Origin: an uncultured Propionivibrio sp.
Lineage (GTDB): Bacteria > Pseudomonadota > Gammaproteobacteria > Burkholderiales > Rhodocyclaceae
Assembly: GCF_963666255.1 (NCBI RefSeq)
Contig: NZ_OY762657.1
Span: forward strand, 434,001 to 498,000
Direction of reading: 5' to 3'
Length of the DNA stretch: 64,000 nucleotides
Position numbers and translations under genes: made by a program. The notes beneath the pieces were generated by a model. That model saw nothing but the letters and a program-made list of their open reading frames with translations. It had not been told where the DNA came from and searched no databases. The stretch's first letter is position 1. Each line of letters opens with the position of its first letter. This document shows positions 38,536 through 50,203 of the stretch, piece by piece.

Positions 38536-39536
38536 ACGTCCTCCTCACTGGCGGGGCTGGATACATCGGCAGCCATACGGCAGTCGTACTGTCGCAATTG
38601 GGTCACCAAGTCATCCTGTATGACAACCTGTCGAACAGCAGTTGCATTGTGCTTGAGAAACTCGCGCAGATTGCTGGGCGGAAGATTCCCTTCGTAAAGG
38701 GTGATGTGCGCGACACCGGATTGCTCAGTAATGTGCTGGCGTCTTACGAAATTAATGCTGTCGTTCATTTTGCAGGATTGAAAGCCGTTGGTGAGTCTGC
38801 TCAAAAACCCATCGACTACTACACCAATAATGTTCAAGGCACGATTAGTCTGTTGCAGGCCATGCAGTTGCGGGGAATCAAAACTATCGTGTTCAGCAGT
38901 AGTGCAACTGTATACGGCGAACCTCGGTACCTTCCCCTAGATGAAAATCACCCCACCAACGCCACCAATCCTTATGGACGCACCAAACTTCACGTCGAAG
39001 AAATGTTGCGCGACGTTGTTACATCAGATTCTCAGTGGCGAATTGCATGCCTGCGTTATTTCAACCCGGTTGGCGCCCACGAAAGCGGTCTCATTGGTGA
39101 GAGCCCCTGCGGAGCGCCCAACAACCTCATGCCTTACATCGTCCAAGTGGCGGCGGGACAGCGAGCAAAATTGGAGGTCTTCGGCGGTGATTACCCCACT
39201 CCGGATGGCACCGGCGTTAGGGACTACATCCATGTCATGGACTTAGCGGAGGGGCATGCGGCAACATTGAATTTGCTATCCCAAACCACTGGTTGGCATG
39301 CCATTAACCTTGGCACAGGGAAGGGCTACAGCGTTCTCGACATGATCCAGGCGTTCGAGAAAGCATCTGGCCGCCAAGTGCCTTATGAAGTGGTCGCCCG
39401 CCGCGCAGGTGATGTGGCCGAATGTTTTGCGTACCCAAACAAAGCCAGAGAGTTATTGAACATGACTGCCAGGCGCACCTTGAACGAAATGTGTGCCAGC
39501 GCATGGCGGTTTCAGCAGTCGATCCAATTTGAATAA
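38532..39536 (+). CDS. galE: UDP-glucose 4-epimerase
   Basis: Cytoplasmic NAD-dependent epimerase interconverting UDP-glucose and UDP-galactose (or the N-acetyl forms), supplying a sugar for the glycan. It has 334 residues with GGAGYIGSH at the N-terminus, SSSATVYG with the catalytic Ser, YGRTK with the Tyr-Lys pair and RYFNPVGAH. The ATG at 38532 overlaps the stop of the MarR-like gene (ATGA) and gives the canonical start MNVLLTGGAG; an ATG at 38520 would add four residues. The gene is visibly less GC-rich than the housekeeping genes to its left. Confidence 0.92.
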   Translation: MNVLLTGGAGYIGSHTAVVLSQLGHQVILYDNLSNSSCIVLEKLAQIAGRKIPFVKGDVRDTGLLSNVLASYEINAVVHFAGLKAVGESAQKPIDYYTNNVQGTISLLQAMQLRGIKTIVFSSSATVYGEPRYLPLDENHPTNATNPYGRTKLHVEEMLRDVVTSDSQWRIACLRYFNPVGAHESGLIGESPCGAPNNLMPYIVQVAAGQRAKLEVFGGDYPTPDGTGVRDYIHVMDLAEGHAATLNLLSQTTGWHAINLGTGKGYSVLDMIQAFEKASGRQVPYEVVARRAGDVAECFAYPNKARELLNMTARRTLNEMCASAWRFQQSIQFE

Positions 39537-39552
39537 TGCCACGGGGTCCCGT

Positions 39553-41325
39553 TTGGTAGTTTTATCTTTGTACACACGCCTCTGGCGCCATATCGAATCG
39601 AGACGCTACAAGCAGTTGATTCTACTTGTCGTCGTCATGGTGCTAGCTTCTTTCGCCGAAGTTGCGAGTATCGGCGCTGTGCTGCCGTTTCTGGGTGCAT
39701 TGATGGCACCGGAGGTGGTTTTTCAGCATTCGTTGGCGAAGCCAATTGTGGTGATTCTAGGGATCACCGAGCCCACTCAATTATTACGCCCTCTAACAAT
39801 CGTTTTCATTCTGATGGCGTTGTTTTCTGCAACCATGCGCGTAATTATGCTGTGGGCACAGACGCATTTGGGTTTTGCCATTGGTGCGGATTTCGGCATT
39901 GAAATTTACAGAAAAACGCTTTATCAACCCTATTCCGTGCATGTGGCACGAAATAGCAGCGAAGTTATTGCGGGAATATCTATAAAGGTTCATTCAGTTG
40001 TAGGGGCTGCTTTGTTGCCGCTATTAACTATTATGAGCGCAGGTATGCTCTTGGTTGCAATTCTGCTTGCCCTTGTCGCTATAGATCCTCTTGCATCAGT
40101 TGCAGCCTTGGTGGGCGTAGGCCTCCCCTATGGGCTAATCATGTTTGCCACCAAAAAACGCCTTGCGCACAACGGAGAGCGAATTAGCCTTGCGTCCAAC
40201 AGTGTCATCAAAGCCTTGCAGGAAGGCCTTGGGGGTATTCGGGATGTGCTGATCGATGGAAGCCAGGAAGCTTATTGTAAAGTCTATCGCGATGCAGATC
40301 TTTCTCTTCGCCGCTCACAAGCTAGTATTCAGATTATTGGCGGGGTTCCCCGTTTTCTCATCGAGTTCTTCGGGATGGTGCTTATCGCGACATTGGCTTA
40401 TGGGTTATCTGGGCGCGATGGAGGGGTCGCTGGCGCGATCCCAATCTTGGGCGCTTTGGCAGTTGGAGCACAGCGCTTGTTACCGGTTTTGCAGCAGCTT
40501 TATAACAGTTGGGCCGGAATACGCGGCGGTCAAGCCTCGCTGCAAGACGTAATTGAGCTCTTGGATCAGCCTCTGCCTGAGCATGCAGACGCTCCCGCGT
40601 CTGTTCCCATGCGCTTCGACGCATCGATAGAACTGAATGAAATTAGCTTTCGCTACTCCTCAAATGCGCCGTGGGTTATCCAAGGGGTAAGCCTTGCTAT
40701 CCCAAAGGGTAGTCGAGTTGGTTTAATTGGGACAACTGGAAGCGGCAAGAGCACGTTAGTTGATCTTATTATGGGGTTGTTGCAGCCAACAAAAGGCGCG
40801 CTAGCGATCGACGGCATTTCGGTAACAGAACAAAACCATCGATCATGGCAAGCGCATATCGCCCATGTGCCACAGGCGATTTTTCTCGCTGATGCTACGG
40901 TTGCTGAGAACATTGCTTTTGGTATCGCCCCCGACAAGATCGACATTGCCCGAGTTAAGTGTGCAGCACGCCAAGCACAGATCGCCACAACCATCGAGTC
41001 ATGGGAAAATAAATACGATACTAGTGTTGGTGAGCGCGGAGTCCGTTTGTCGGGTGGCCAGCGCCAGCGTATTGGTATTGCTCGTGCTTTATACAAAAGG
41101 GCGGACGTTATTGTTTTAGACGAGGCGACTAGTGCATTGGATGGCGACACCGAGAAAGCCGTCATGGAGGCAATCGCCAATATCGAAAAGAATATTACCC
41201 TCCTCTGCGTGGCGCACCGGCTTACGACTTTGAAGAGTTGTGATCTGATTGTCGAACTGGAAGATGGCAAGGTACTTCGTACCGGGAGCTATGAAGAAAT
41301 GATCCAAGCTGAAATGAGGCACTAG
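39553..41325 (+). CDS. ABC exporter / lipid-linked oligosaccharide flippase-like (PglK type)
   Basis: An inner-membrane half-transporter of about 590 residues with a fused ATPase. About six helices span residues 20-310, then the nucleotide-binding domain has Walker A GTTGSGKST near 398, signature LSGGQRQRIGIARAL near 500 and Walker B VIVLDEATSALD. In glycan loci such proteins flip lipid-linked oligosaccharides (PglK/WlaB) or export lipids (MsbA). The start is uncertain: no ATG fits after galE, and TTG at 39553 with GGGG upstream is the best choice, while earlier GTG codons lie inside galE. It is the most AT-rich gene in the region. It is followed four bases later by legB. Confidence 0.82.
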   Translation: MVVLSLYTRLWRHIESRRYKQLILLVVVMVLASFAEVASIGAVLPFLGALMAPEVVFQHSLAKPIVVILGITEPTQLLRPLTIVFILMALFSATMRVIMLWAQTHLGFAIGADFGIEIYRKTLYQPYSVHVARNSSEVIAGISIKVHSVVGAALLPLLTIMSAGMLLVAILLALVAIDPLASVAALVGVGLPYGLIMFATKKRLAHNGERISLASNSVIKALQEGLGGIRDVLIDGSQEAYCKVYRDADLSLRRSQASIQIIGGVPRFLIEFFGMVLIATLAYGLSGRDGGVAGAIPILGALAVGAQRLLPVLQQLYNSWAGIRGGQASLQDVIELLDQPLPEHADAPASVPMRFDASIELNEISFRYSSNAPWVIQGVSLAIPKGSRVGLIGTTGSGKSTLVDLIMGLLQPTKGALAIDGISVTEQNHRSWQAHIAHVPQAIFLADATVAENIAFGIAPDKIDIARVKCAARQAQIATTIESWENKYDTSVGERGVRLSGGQRQRIGIARALYKRADVIVLDEATSALDGDTEKAVMEAIANIEKNITLLCVAHRLTTLKSCDLIVELEDGKVLRTGSYEEMIQAEMRH

Positions 41326-41329
41326 CACT

Positions 41330-42325
41330 ATGGCCATTTTAATAACCGGAGCTGATGGCTTCATCGGCTCACACTTGACCGAAGCTCTTGTTCGCGCGGG
41401 ACATGACGTCCGCGCGTTTACTTTGTACAACTCGTTTAATTCTTGGGGCTGGCTAGACCAATGTGCTGCCGACGTAAAGGGAGCCTTTGAGGTGTTCTCC
41501 GGCGACATTCGCGATCCCAATGGGGTCCGTACAGCGATGAAAGGTTGCGACGCCGTCCTTCACCTTGCCGCCCTTATTGCAATTCCTTATTCGTATCATT
41601 CGCCTGACACCTACGTCGATACTAACATTAAAGGCACTCTGAACGTGCTGCAGGCAGCCCGCGATCTTGGTGTTGCAAAAGTTGTGCACACATCGACCAG
41701 CGAGGTCTACGGTACTGCACGCTTCGTGCCTATCACAGAGGAACACCCGTTACAGGGACAATCTCCATACTCGGCAAGTAAGATTGGGGCCGACCAGATC
41801 GCTCTGTCTTTCTATGCGTCTTTCGGGACACCAGTTCACGTTCTGCGACCTTTCAACACTTACGGCCCGCGCCAGTCCGCGCGCGCCGTTATTCCAACCA
41901 TCATCACACAGATCGCTAGCGGTCAGCGCTCAATCAAGTTGGGCGCTGTGCGCCCAACTCGTGACTTCAATTACGTGGCTGACACCGTTCGTGGCTTCAT
42001 GGCGGCTCTGGATTCGCCGCGAGGTCTGGGCGAAGTGGTTAACATAGGCAGCAACTTCGAGGTCTCCATCGGGGAGACGGCGCAAACCATCGCCGAACTC
42101 ATGGGGGCGGACATTCAGATCGTGGTCGACAACGATCGCCTACGCCCCGAGAAGAGTGAGGTGGAGCGCCTGTGGGCGGATAATACGAAGGCGTTCGACT
42201 TGCTTGGTTGGCGCCCTGCATACGCCGGGCTGGCAGGTTTTCGACGTGGCTTGACGGAAACCATTGCTTGGTTCAGCGAGCCTCAAAATCTGTGTCAGTA
42301 CAAAGTCGGTATTAACAATATATGA
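41330..42325 (+). CDS. legB: NDP-N-acetylglucosamine 4,6-dehydratase LegB
   Basis: Cytoplasmic extended SDR of 331 residues. LegB starts legionaminic acid synthesis by converting (GDP- or UDP-) GlcNAc to the 4-keto-6-deoxy sugar. Family marks include GADGFIGSH, YNSFNSWGWLD near residue 33, HLAALIAIPYSY near 80, STSEVYG, PLQGQSPYSASKIGAD with the catalytic Tyr-Lys, and RPFNTYGPRQSARAVIPTI. These match the Campylobacter LegB group closely. It overlaps the next synthase region by four bases (ATGA). In known pathways a LegC aminotransferase and LegH acetyltransferase act next; neither is adjacent here. Confidence 0.88.
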   Translation: MAILITGADGFIGSHLTEALVRAGHDVRAFTLYNSFNSWGWLDQCAADVKGAFEVFSGDIRDPNGVRTAMKGCDAVLHLAALIAIPYSYHSPDTYVDTNIKGTLNVLQAARDLGVAKVVHTSTSEVYGTARFVPITEEHPLQGQSPYSASKIGADQIALSFYASFGTPVHVLRPFNTYGPRQSARAVIPTIITQIASGQRSIKLGAVRPTRDFNYVADTVRGFMAALDSPRGLGEVVNIGSNFEVSIGETAQTIAELMGADIQIVVDNDRLRPEKSEVERLWADNTKAFDLLGWRPAYAGLAGFRRGLTETIAWFSEPQNLCQYKVGINNI

Positions 42326-42345
42326 ATGCCGCGATGGAGTTGCAT

Positions 42346-43383
42346 ATGCCCGAAATCAATATCTGCGGCAGGCTAGTCGGGCCAGCGCATCCGCCGTTGG
42401 TAGTGGCTGAAATCGGCATCAACCATAACGGCAGTCTCAAATTGGCGCGTACCTTCGTGGACGCTGCTGCAGAGGCGGGCGTTGAGGTGCTAAAGCACCA
42501 GACCCATGTAGTGGACGATGAAATGAGCGGCGAGGCACGGCACGTTATTCCGGGCAATGCCGACGAGTCCATATACGATATCATGGCTCGCTGTGCGCTT
42601 TCCGAGAGGGACGAGATTGCTCTCAAGAAATACGTTGAGTCGCGGGGCATGATTTTTATCAGCACGCCGTTTTCGCGTGCCGCAGCGGATCGCCTTGAGC
42701 GCATGGGCGTTGGTGCCTACAAGATTGGCTCCGGCGAGTGCAACAACTACCCTTTGCTCGAACATATCGCTGGTTTTGGCAAGCCCGTCATCATCAGCAC
42801 GGGCATGAACGATATTGACAGCGTGGCCAAGTCGGTGGCGATCTTCGAGCGAGCTGGAGTGCCTTATGCACTGCTTCATACCACCAACCTTTATCCAACG
42901 CCTCCGCATCTTGTAAGACTTGGCGCCATGGTCGAGTTGGCCGAAGCGTTTCCGCGCGCCGTAGTCGGATTGTCAGATCACACCACCAACAACTTGGCCT
43001 GTTTCGGCGCAGTGACATTGGGGGCTTCGATTCTCGAGCGCCACTTCACCGACACCATGAGCCGCGAAGGTCCGGACATCGTTTGCTCGATGGATGTGCA
43101 GCGCTGCCGCGAGTTAATTGAGGGCAGCCGCATTCTTCACCAAGAAATGGGCGGTTCAAAGGCCCCCCTACCAGAAGAGCAGGTCACTATGGATTTCGCG
43201 TTCGCGACCGTAGTGACCATCGCCAATGTGCGGGCAGGTGATGTCCTCACCAAAGACAACATTTGGGTAAAGCGACCTGGCACTGGCGCATTTTCTGCAG
43301 AATGCTACAAAGATCTGCTTGGCAAAAAGGCGGTGCGCGATCTGCCGATGGATGCGCACCTGCAAATCGGGGACGTGGCTTAG
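42346..43383 (+). CDS. neuB: Nonulosonic acid synthase, NeuB family
   Basis: Cytoplasmic PEP-dependent condensing enzyme of 345 residues that joins a mannosamine-type sugar to PEP to give a nine-carbon sialic-type acid. It has VVAEIGINHNGS at the N-terminus, KIGSGECNNYPL near residue 125, HTTNLYPTP near 183, LSDHTTNN near 215, ERHFTD near 237, and a C-terminal SAF domain (about 285-345) with an antifreeze-like fold. The sequence follows Campylobacter NeuB1 (sialic acid synthase) more closely than LegI or PseI. ATG at 42346 is preceded by GGAG; the upstream ATG at 42322 overlaps the legB stop. Context with LegB argues for a legionaminic-type product, so Neu5Ac versus Leg is unresolved. Confidence 0.85.
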   Translation: MPEINICGRLVGPAHPPLVVAEIGINHNGSLKLARTFVDAAAEAGVEVLKHQTHVVDDEMSGEARHVIPGNADESIYDIMARCALSERDEIALKKYVESRGMIFISTPFSRAAADRLERMGVGAYKIGSGECNNYPLLEHIAGFGKPVIISTGMNDIDSVAKSVAIFERAGVPYALLHTTNLYPTPPHLVRLGAMVELAEAFPRAVVGLSDHTTNNLACFGAVTLGASILERHFTDTMSREGPDIVCSMDVQRCRELIEGSRILHQEMGGSKAPLPEEQVTMDFAFATVVTIANVRAGDVLTKDNIWVKRPGTGAFSAECYKDLLGKKAVRDLPMDAHLQIGDVA

Positions 43384-43394
43384 CACGGCCGCTA

Positions 43395-44213
43395 ATGACA
43401 AGAGTTATCATCACAGGGGCGACTGGCTTTCTCGGCCGCCACCTATTGTCAAAGTTGAGTGGTGAGTTCGAGTTAGTGCCCGTGTCGCGAGGGCAGCACA
43501 CGGGCATGGTGCAGGTGACAAACTACGCTAGCGTGCCGGACGGTGATCTACTGATCCACCTGGCGGAGGAGCCGGACCGCGCCGTCGCCAGCCTTGCTGG
43601 CGATGCCTATGTTGAAGCCAGCACTGAGTTGGTGCGGACGCTCAGTCGGCGTTTCGCAGGCCGTATAATTTACGCTTCGTCTGGCGCGGTGTATGGTGAC
43701 TCAGGCGACGCGCCGTTTCGTATCCACGACCCGCTTGTCTCTTCTGACACTTACACGCGCGCCAAAATTTCAGGGGAAGCAGCGGTTCTGGATGAGGGGG
43801 GAGCGGTGGTGCGCTTGGCCAATCTTTTTGGCCCGGGAATGTCGAAAAATAACGTGATGTCCGATATCCTGCGCCAGATTCCGGGAGAGGGGCCACTTCT
43901 GGTTCGAGACGACAAGCCAGTGCGTGACTTCCTCGCTGTCGATGACGCTGTCAAGCTCTTCACTTTGCTGGCTGGCTGCAGGATAAACGGTGTATTGAAC
44001 GCGGGCTCCGGTGTCGGCACCCGGATTCAGGCCTTGGCTGAAACGGCTCTTGCGCTGTACGGCGAGATCGGGCGCGAGATCATTGCGACGCAGCCTACAC
44101 TGCGTTCTTCGGTCAACGTCCTGAACGTGGAAGAGACGGCCAGGGCAGTTGGATGGACTGCCTCGCTCTCCCTCGCGGAACACATGGATATATATTTTTT
44201 CGGAAAGAGTTAG
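43395..44213 (+). CDS. NAD-dependent epimerase/dehydratase (SDR)
   Basis: Cytoplasmic extended SDR of 272 residues, short for the family. It has GATGFLGRH at the N-terminus, ASSGAVYG near residue 97 and YTRAK near 118, so cofactor and catalytic residues appear present. It sits between the NeuB-type synthase and the NeuC-like epimerase and probably modifies the same sugar, for instance as a 4-reductase or epimerase. I cannot name the reaction. Start at ATG 43395, 11 bases after the synthase gene; the frame is open upstream within that gene but is not conserved. Confidence 0.75.
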   Translation: MTRVIITGATGFLGRHLLSKLSGEFELVPVSRGQHTGMVQVTNYASVPDGDLLIHLAEEPDRAVASLAGDAYVEASTELVRTLSRRFAGRIIYASSGAVYGDSGDAPFRIHDPLVSSDTYTRAKISGEAAVLDEGGAVVRLANLFGPGMSKNNVMSDILRQIPGEGPLLVRDDKPVRDFLAVDDAVKLFTLLAGCRINGVLNAGSGVGTRIQALAETALALYGEIGREIIATQPTLRSSVNVLNVEETARAVGWTASLSLAEHMDIYFFGKS

Positions 44214-44216
44214 TTG

Positions 44217-45437
44217 ATGCCCAAGCGAAAAATTGCCATATTCACCGGTAATCGCGCCGAATATGGACTCCAGTACCCCATTATCAAGGCGGTAGACCAG
44301 CACCCTGATCTGGAATATCAATTGCTGGTATCCGGTGCGCACCTAGACAGCAATTTCGGACGCACCTTGAGCGAAATCCAGGAAGATGGGTTCCGAATCG
44401 ACGCCGAGGTGAAGATCGAAATGGACTCCGACTCTCGAATTGCCACGGCACAGGCCATTGGTTCGGGAGTCCTTGCGGTAAGTCGCGCGCTAGACGAACT
44501 CCGTCCGGACATAATGGTGGTCTACGCTGACCGTTTCGAGGGATTCGCCGCCGTCATCGCTGCCACCCAGATGAATATACCCACTGCGCATATCGAGGGA
44601 GGGGACCTAACCGAAGGCGGCGCGCTTGACGACTCGGTCCGTCACGCCATGACGAAGCTCGCACACATGCATTTCACAACCAACCAGCAGGCGTCGAACC
44701 GCATTTTGGCCATGGGTGAAGAGTCGTGGCGCGTACATACAGTCGGTTTTCCCGCCATCGACCTGATTTCGGAAGGGCGTTTCGCAGCGCCGGCGGAGAT
44801 CGTCGAAAATCTAGGACTGGACCTCGCTCGGCCGATAGTTCTCTTCACCCAGCATTCCGTCACCACCGAGGCTGATCAGGCAGCCATACAGCTCGCTCCT
44901 TCCGCCGAAGCCATGTGCCGGCTAGCTGCCGAGGGAGTGCAGGTAATCATGACCTATCCCAACAACGACGCTGGTGGCCGCCAAATCATCGCGAGCTTGG
45001 TGGCTCTGGACGAGAGAAAGGTCGCGGGCATCCAAGTACACCGTTCCTTGGGACGTCACCTTTATCACGGCGTGCTGGCGCTAGCGCGCGACCCCGCTGT
45101 CCGCGTCGTCTGCGTCGGGAACTCGTCATCGGGAATCAAGGAGACCCCGGCTTTTGGCTGCCCGACCGTCAATATCGGCTCGCGGCAGCAGGGTCGCCTG
45201 CGCGCTGGCAACGTGATCGACGCCGGTTACGACGCCGACGCGATCGCCGCCGCGGTGCATCGCTGCCTCGACGACGAGGCCTTCCGTAGCGTTGCACGCA
45301 CAAGCCCCAATCCGTATTACCTTGGCGGTGCCGGCGTCAAGGTTGCCGAGGCGCTCGCCGCCGTCCGGCTTGACCAGACCCTGCTCAGGAAGTCGATGAC
45401 GCTCAAAGGCGAGGCGCGCGACGGTTGGTTCCGCTGA
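44217..45437 (+). CDS. NDP-sugar 2-epimerase, hydrolysing (NeuC / LegG family)
   Basis: Cytoplasmic GT-B-fold enzyme of 406 residues that releases the NDP from an N-acetylated glucosamine derivative while inverting C2, giving the mannosamine-type substrate of the synthase. It shows FTGNRAEYGLQYPII at the start, VVYADRFEG near residue 100, HIEGGDLTEGG near 121, FTQHSVTTE near 209, YPNNDAGG and NSSSGIKETPAFGCP near 300. NeuC uses UDP-GlcNAc and LegG uses the diacetamido sugar; sequence reading alone does not separate them. Start at ATG 44217; the preceding TTG is a poor alternative. Part of a plus-strand run with gaps of at most about 20 bases. Confidence 0.87.
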   Translation: MPKRKIAIFTGNRAEYGLQYPIIKAVDQHPDLEYQLLVSGAHLDSNFGRTLSEIQEDGFRIDAEVKIEMDSDSRIATAQAIGSGVLAVSRALDELRPDIMVVYADRFEGFAAVIAATQMNIPTAHIEGGDLTEGGALDDSVRHAMTKLAHMHFTTNQQASNRILAMGEESWRVHTVGFPAIDLISEGRFAAPAEIVENLGLDLARPIVLFTQHSVTTEADQAAIQLAPSAEAMCRLAAEGVQVIMTYPNNDAGGRQIIASLVALDERKVAGIQVHRSLGRHLYHGVLALARDPAVRVVCVGNSSSGIKETPAFGCPTVNIGSRQQGRLRAGNVIDAGYDADAIAAAVHRCLDDEAFRSVARTSPNPYYLGGAGVKVAEALAAVRLDQTLLRKSMTLKGEARDGWFR

Positions 45438-45453
45438 GCCTAGAACGCAGCAA

Positions 45454-46533
45454 ATGACCGAGGTGACACGATTGTCCGAAACCCTGTCGAGCCAGTGGGA
45501 AAAAGCACTGGTCCCGGAGAGCGCTACGCTGACCGACGCGATCCGTTGCCTCAACGAGGCGAAAACCCAGATCGCCCTCGTCGTCGCCGCCGACCGCGTG
45601 CTGGTCGGCACCGTTACCGACGGCGACATCCGTCGCGGGCTACTGCGCGGCGTTTCGATGGAAAGCCCGGCCGCATCTGTCATGCAGCGTTCGCCGCTGG
45701 TGGTGACGCAGCAAGTGTCGCGCGAGGCGGTCTTCCAACTCATGCAGGCCAACCGTATCCATCAACTTCCCGTTGTGGACGCAGAACGTCGAGCGGTCGG
45801 ATTGCATCTCTGGCACGATTTGGCAGCCACCCCCAAACGTGACAACCAGATGGTAATTATGGCCGGCGGTAAGGGCACGCGCTTGCGCCCACATACCGAC
45901 AATTGTCCTAAGCCCCTTCTGCCGGTAAGCGGCAAGCCGATGCTTGAACATATCATCGAGCGTGCCAAGTCCAATGGATTCCACCGCTTTGTGTTTTCAG
46001 TCCATTACCTCGGCCACATGATTGAGGAGTATTTCGGTGATGGCGCCCGTTGGGACGTAAACATTGAATACCTCTATGAGTCAGAACCGCTTGGTACTGC
46101 CGGCGCCATTGCCTTGCTGCGAGATCGACCAGAGTCTGCCTTCCTAGTATCCAATGGCGACGTGCTGACCGATATCAACTACGGTGACCTTCTTGATTTC
46201 CATCTGCGTCATGGCTCGACGGCAACCATGGCTGCGCGTCTGTACGAATGGCAACACCCCTTCGGCGTAATCCAGACCAAAGGGGTCGACATCGTCGGTT
46301 TCGAGGAGAAGCCCGTGCTACGTAACCATATCAATGCTGGCATCTACGTGCTGGAGCCGCAGGCAATCGAACTGCTCCAAGCGGGCGTGCCATGCGATAT
46401 GCCCACGCTTTTTGGCCGTCTTCAGGAGCGAGGACGGCGGACCATTGTGTATCCCATGCATGAGCCCTGGCTGGACGTCGGTCGTACTGACGACTATTTG
46501 GCCATCCAGAGCAGCGTCAGGAAAGACCAATAG
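45454..46533 (+). CDS. ptmE: CBS-domain sugar nucleotidyltransferase (PtmE-like)
   Basis: Cytoplasmic enzyme of 359 residues with two CBS repeats (about 10-130) and a nucleotidyltransferase domain (about 130-355) carrying GGKGTRLRPHTDNCPKPLLP near residue 135 and NGDVLTD near 238. Campylobacter PtmE, with this layout, uses GTP to make GDP-glucosamine for legionaminic acid, which begins from a GDP- rather than UDP-linked sugar. The neighbouring LegB and CMP-sugar synthetase support that role. Related CBS-nucleotidyltransferases of other specificity exist, so the nucleotide is inferred. PtmA and PtmF, the other GDP-GlcNAc genes of Campylobacter, are not seen here. Confidence 0.82.
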   Translation: MTEVTRLSETLSSQWEKALVPESATLTDAIRCLNEAKTQIALVVAADRVLVGTVTDGDIRRGLLRGVSMESPAASVMQRSPLVVTQQVSREAVFQLMQANRIHQLPVVDAERRAVGLHLWHDLAATPKRDNQMVIMAGGKGTRLRPHTDNCPKPLLPVSGKPMLEHIIERAKSNGFHRFVFSVHYLGHMIEEYFGDGARWDVNIEYLYESEPLGTAGAIALLRDRPESAFLVSNGDVLTDINYGDLLDFHLRHGSTATMAARLYEWQHPFGVIQTKGVDIVGFEEKPVLRNHINAGIYVLEPQAIELLQAGVPCDMPTLFGRLQERGRRTIVYPMHEPWLDVGRTDDYLAIQSSVRKDQ

Positions 46534-47229
46534 ATGCGAATACTCGCATTGATCACAGCGAGAGCCGGCTCGAAGCGCGTGCCAGGAAAAAACACGCGGT
46601 TGCTGGGCGGGAAGCCACTCTTGGCTTGGAGTGTGGCCGCGGCACAAGGCATACCCGACATCTGCGACATACTCGTATCCACCGACGACGAGAACGTCGC
46701 CACGGTTGCGCGAGCTGCTGGCGCCTCGGTTCCGTGGTTGCGACCAATGGAGCTTTCCGGCGACACTGCCACTTCGGTAGATGTCGCCCTGCATGCTCTG
46801 GATCGCTACGAGACCGACGTCGGTGCGGTAGACGGACTGCTTCTGCTGCAGCCAACCTCCCCCTTTCGTAGCCGTGAGACTGTGATGCGGGGCTTGGCTA
46901 CATTCAAAGCCGGTGACAGGCGACCGGTGGTCGGCGTATCTCCAGCCCAGTCTCATCCTCTATGGTGCTTCAGGTTGGAGGAGGAGCGCCTGGTTCCGTT
47001 CTGTGGAGAAGGCGGAATGCGCCTACGCTCCCAAGATCTTCCCTCGGCGTTCATTGTAAACGGCGCCCTTTATTTAATATCACCGCGCGACTTGCGTGAG
47101 CGTAAATCTTTCTACTCTGACGACATGGTGCCCCTGCTAATGGAGGCTCCTCGTGAGGGCATCGATATCGACACCGAATGGGACTGGAAAATGGCCGAGC
47201 TGTTAGTCAACATGGAACATGGCAGTTAG
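46534..47229 (+). CDS. CMP-nonulosonic acid synthetase (LegF / NeuA family)
   Basis: Cytoplasmic cytidylyltransferase of 231 residues that activates a sialic-type sugar with CTP. It has ITARAGSKRVPGKN at the N-terminus, LLLQPTSPFR near residue 107 and IDIDTEWDWKMAE near the C-terminus. It starts immediately after the ptmE stop. Position at the end of the legB-neuB-neuC-ptmE block points to the product of that block as substrate; it differs from the PseF at 49475. Confidence 0.87.
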   Translation: MRILALITARAGSKRVPGKNTRLLGGKPLLAWSVAAAQGIPDICDILVSTDDENVATVARAAGASVPWLRPMELSGDTATSVDVALHALDRYETDVGAVDGLLLLQPTSPFRSRETVMRGLATFKAGDRRPVVGVSPAQSHPLWCFRLEEERLVPFCGEGGMRLRSQDLPSAFIVNGALYLISPRDLRERKSFYSDDMVPLLMEAPREGIDIDTEWDWKMAELLVNMEHGS

Positions 47230-49474
<2,245 letters not shown>

Positions 49475-49478
<4 letters not shown>

Positions 49479-50203
49479 AGATTGCGGTGATTCCCGCGCG
49501 TGGCGGCAGCAAGCGCATCCCGCGCAAGAACATTAAGCCCTTCGCCGGCAAGCCGATGATCGCGCATGCGATCGGGGCGGCCAAAGCCAGCGGATTGTTC
49601 GAGCGCGTCATTGTAACGACCGACGATGAAGAGATCAGCGAGATTGCCCGCGACTACGGTGCTGAGACGCCTTTCGTGCGCCCAGGCGAGCTTGCCGACG
49701 ACCATACGCCGACGGTTCCTGTCATCGCGCACGCGATCCGGTCCTGCCTCGGCTTGGGTTGGAACGTAGAGCATGTGTGCTGTATCTACCCGGGCGTGCC
49801 CTTCATTCAGGCCAGCGACCTAGCCGTTGCCTTCGAACTGCTGCAACGGAGCGAGGCGGACTACAGCTTTCCCATTGCTGAATTCCCTGCAGCGATACAG
49901 CGAGCGCTAAAGCGAAGCGCCGACGGCCGGATGCAGCCATTCCAACCAGAGTGTGAGCTTATCCGTACCCAGGACCTCGAACCGGGATACTACGACGCGG
50001 GACAATTCTACTGGGGCTCGGCCCAGGCATGGCTGACCAACAATCGCATCCATCGTAGCGGCGTCGGTCTGGTCATTCCCGCCTGGCGGGTGGTGGATAT
50101 CGACACACCGGATGACTGGGATCGCGCGCAGCTTATGTGGCGAGCACTTTGCAGTAGCGACGCTTACTGTAAGAGCGCGCCTGCTCAAGACGAATCGAGT
50201 TAA
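49475..50203 (+). CDS. pseF: Pseudaminic acid cytidylyltransferase PseF
   Basis: Cytoplasmic enzyme of 242 residues that makes CMP-pseudaminic acid, the last step of the pathway. It has AVIPARGGSKRIPRKNIKPF at the N-terminus, IYPGVPFI near residue 107, and VDIDTPDDWDRAQLM near 208. The start is GTG, overlapping the pseC stop; the stop overlaps the next ATG (TAATG). Confidence 0.94.
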
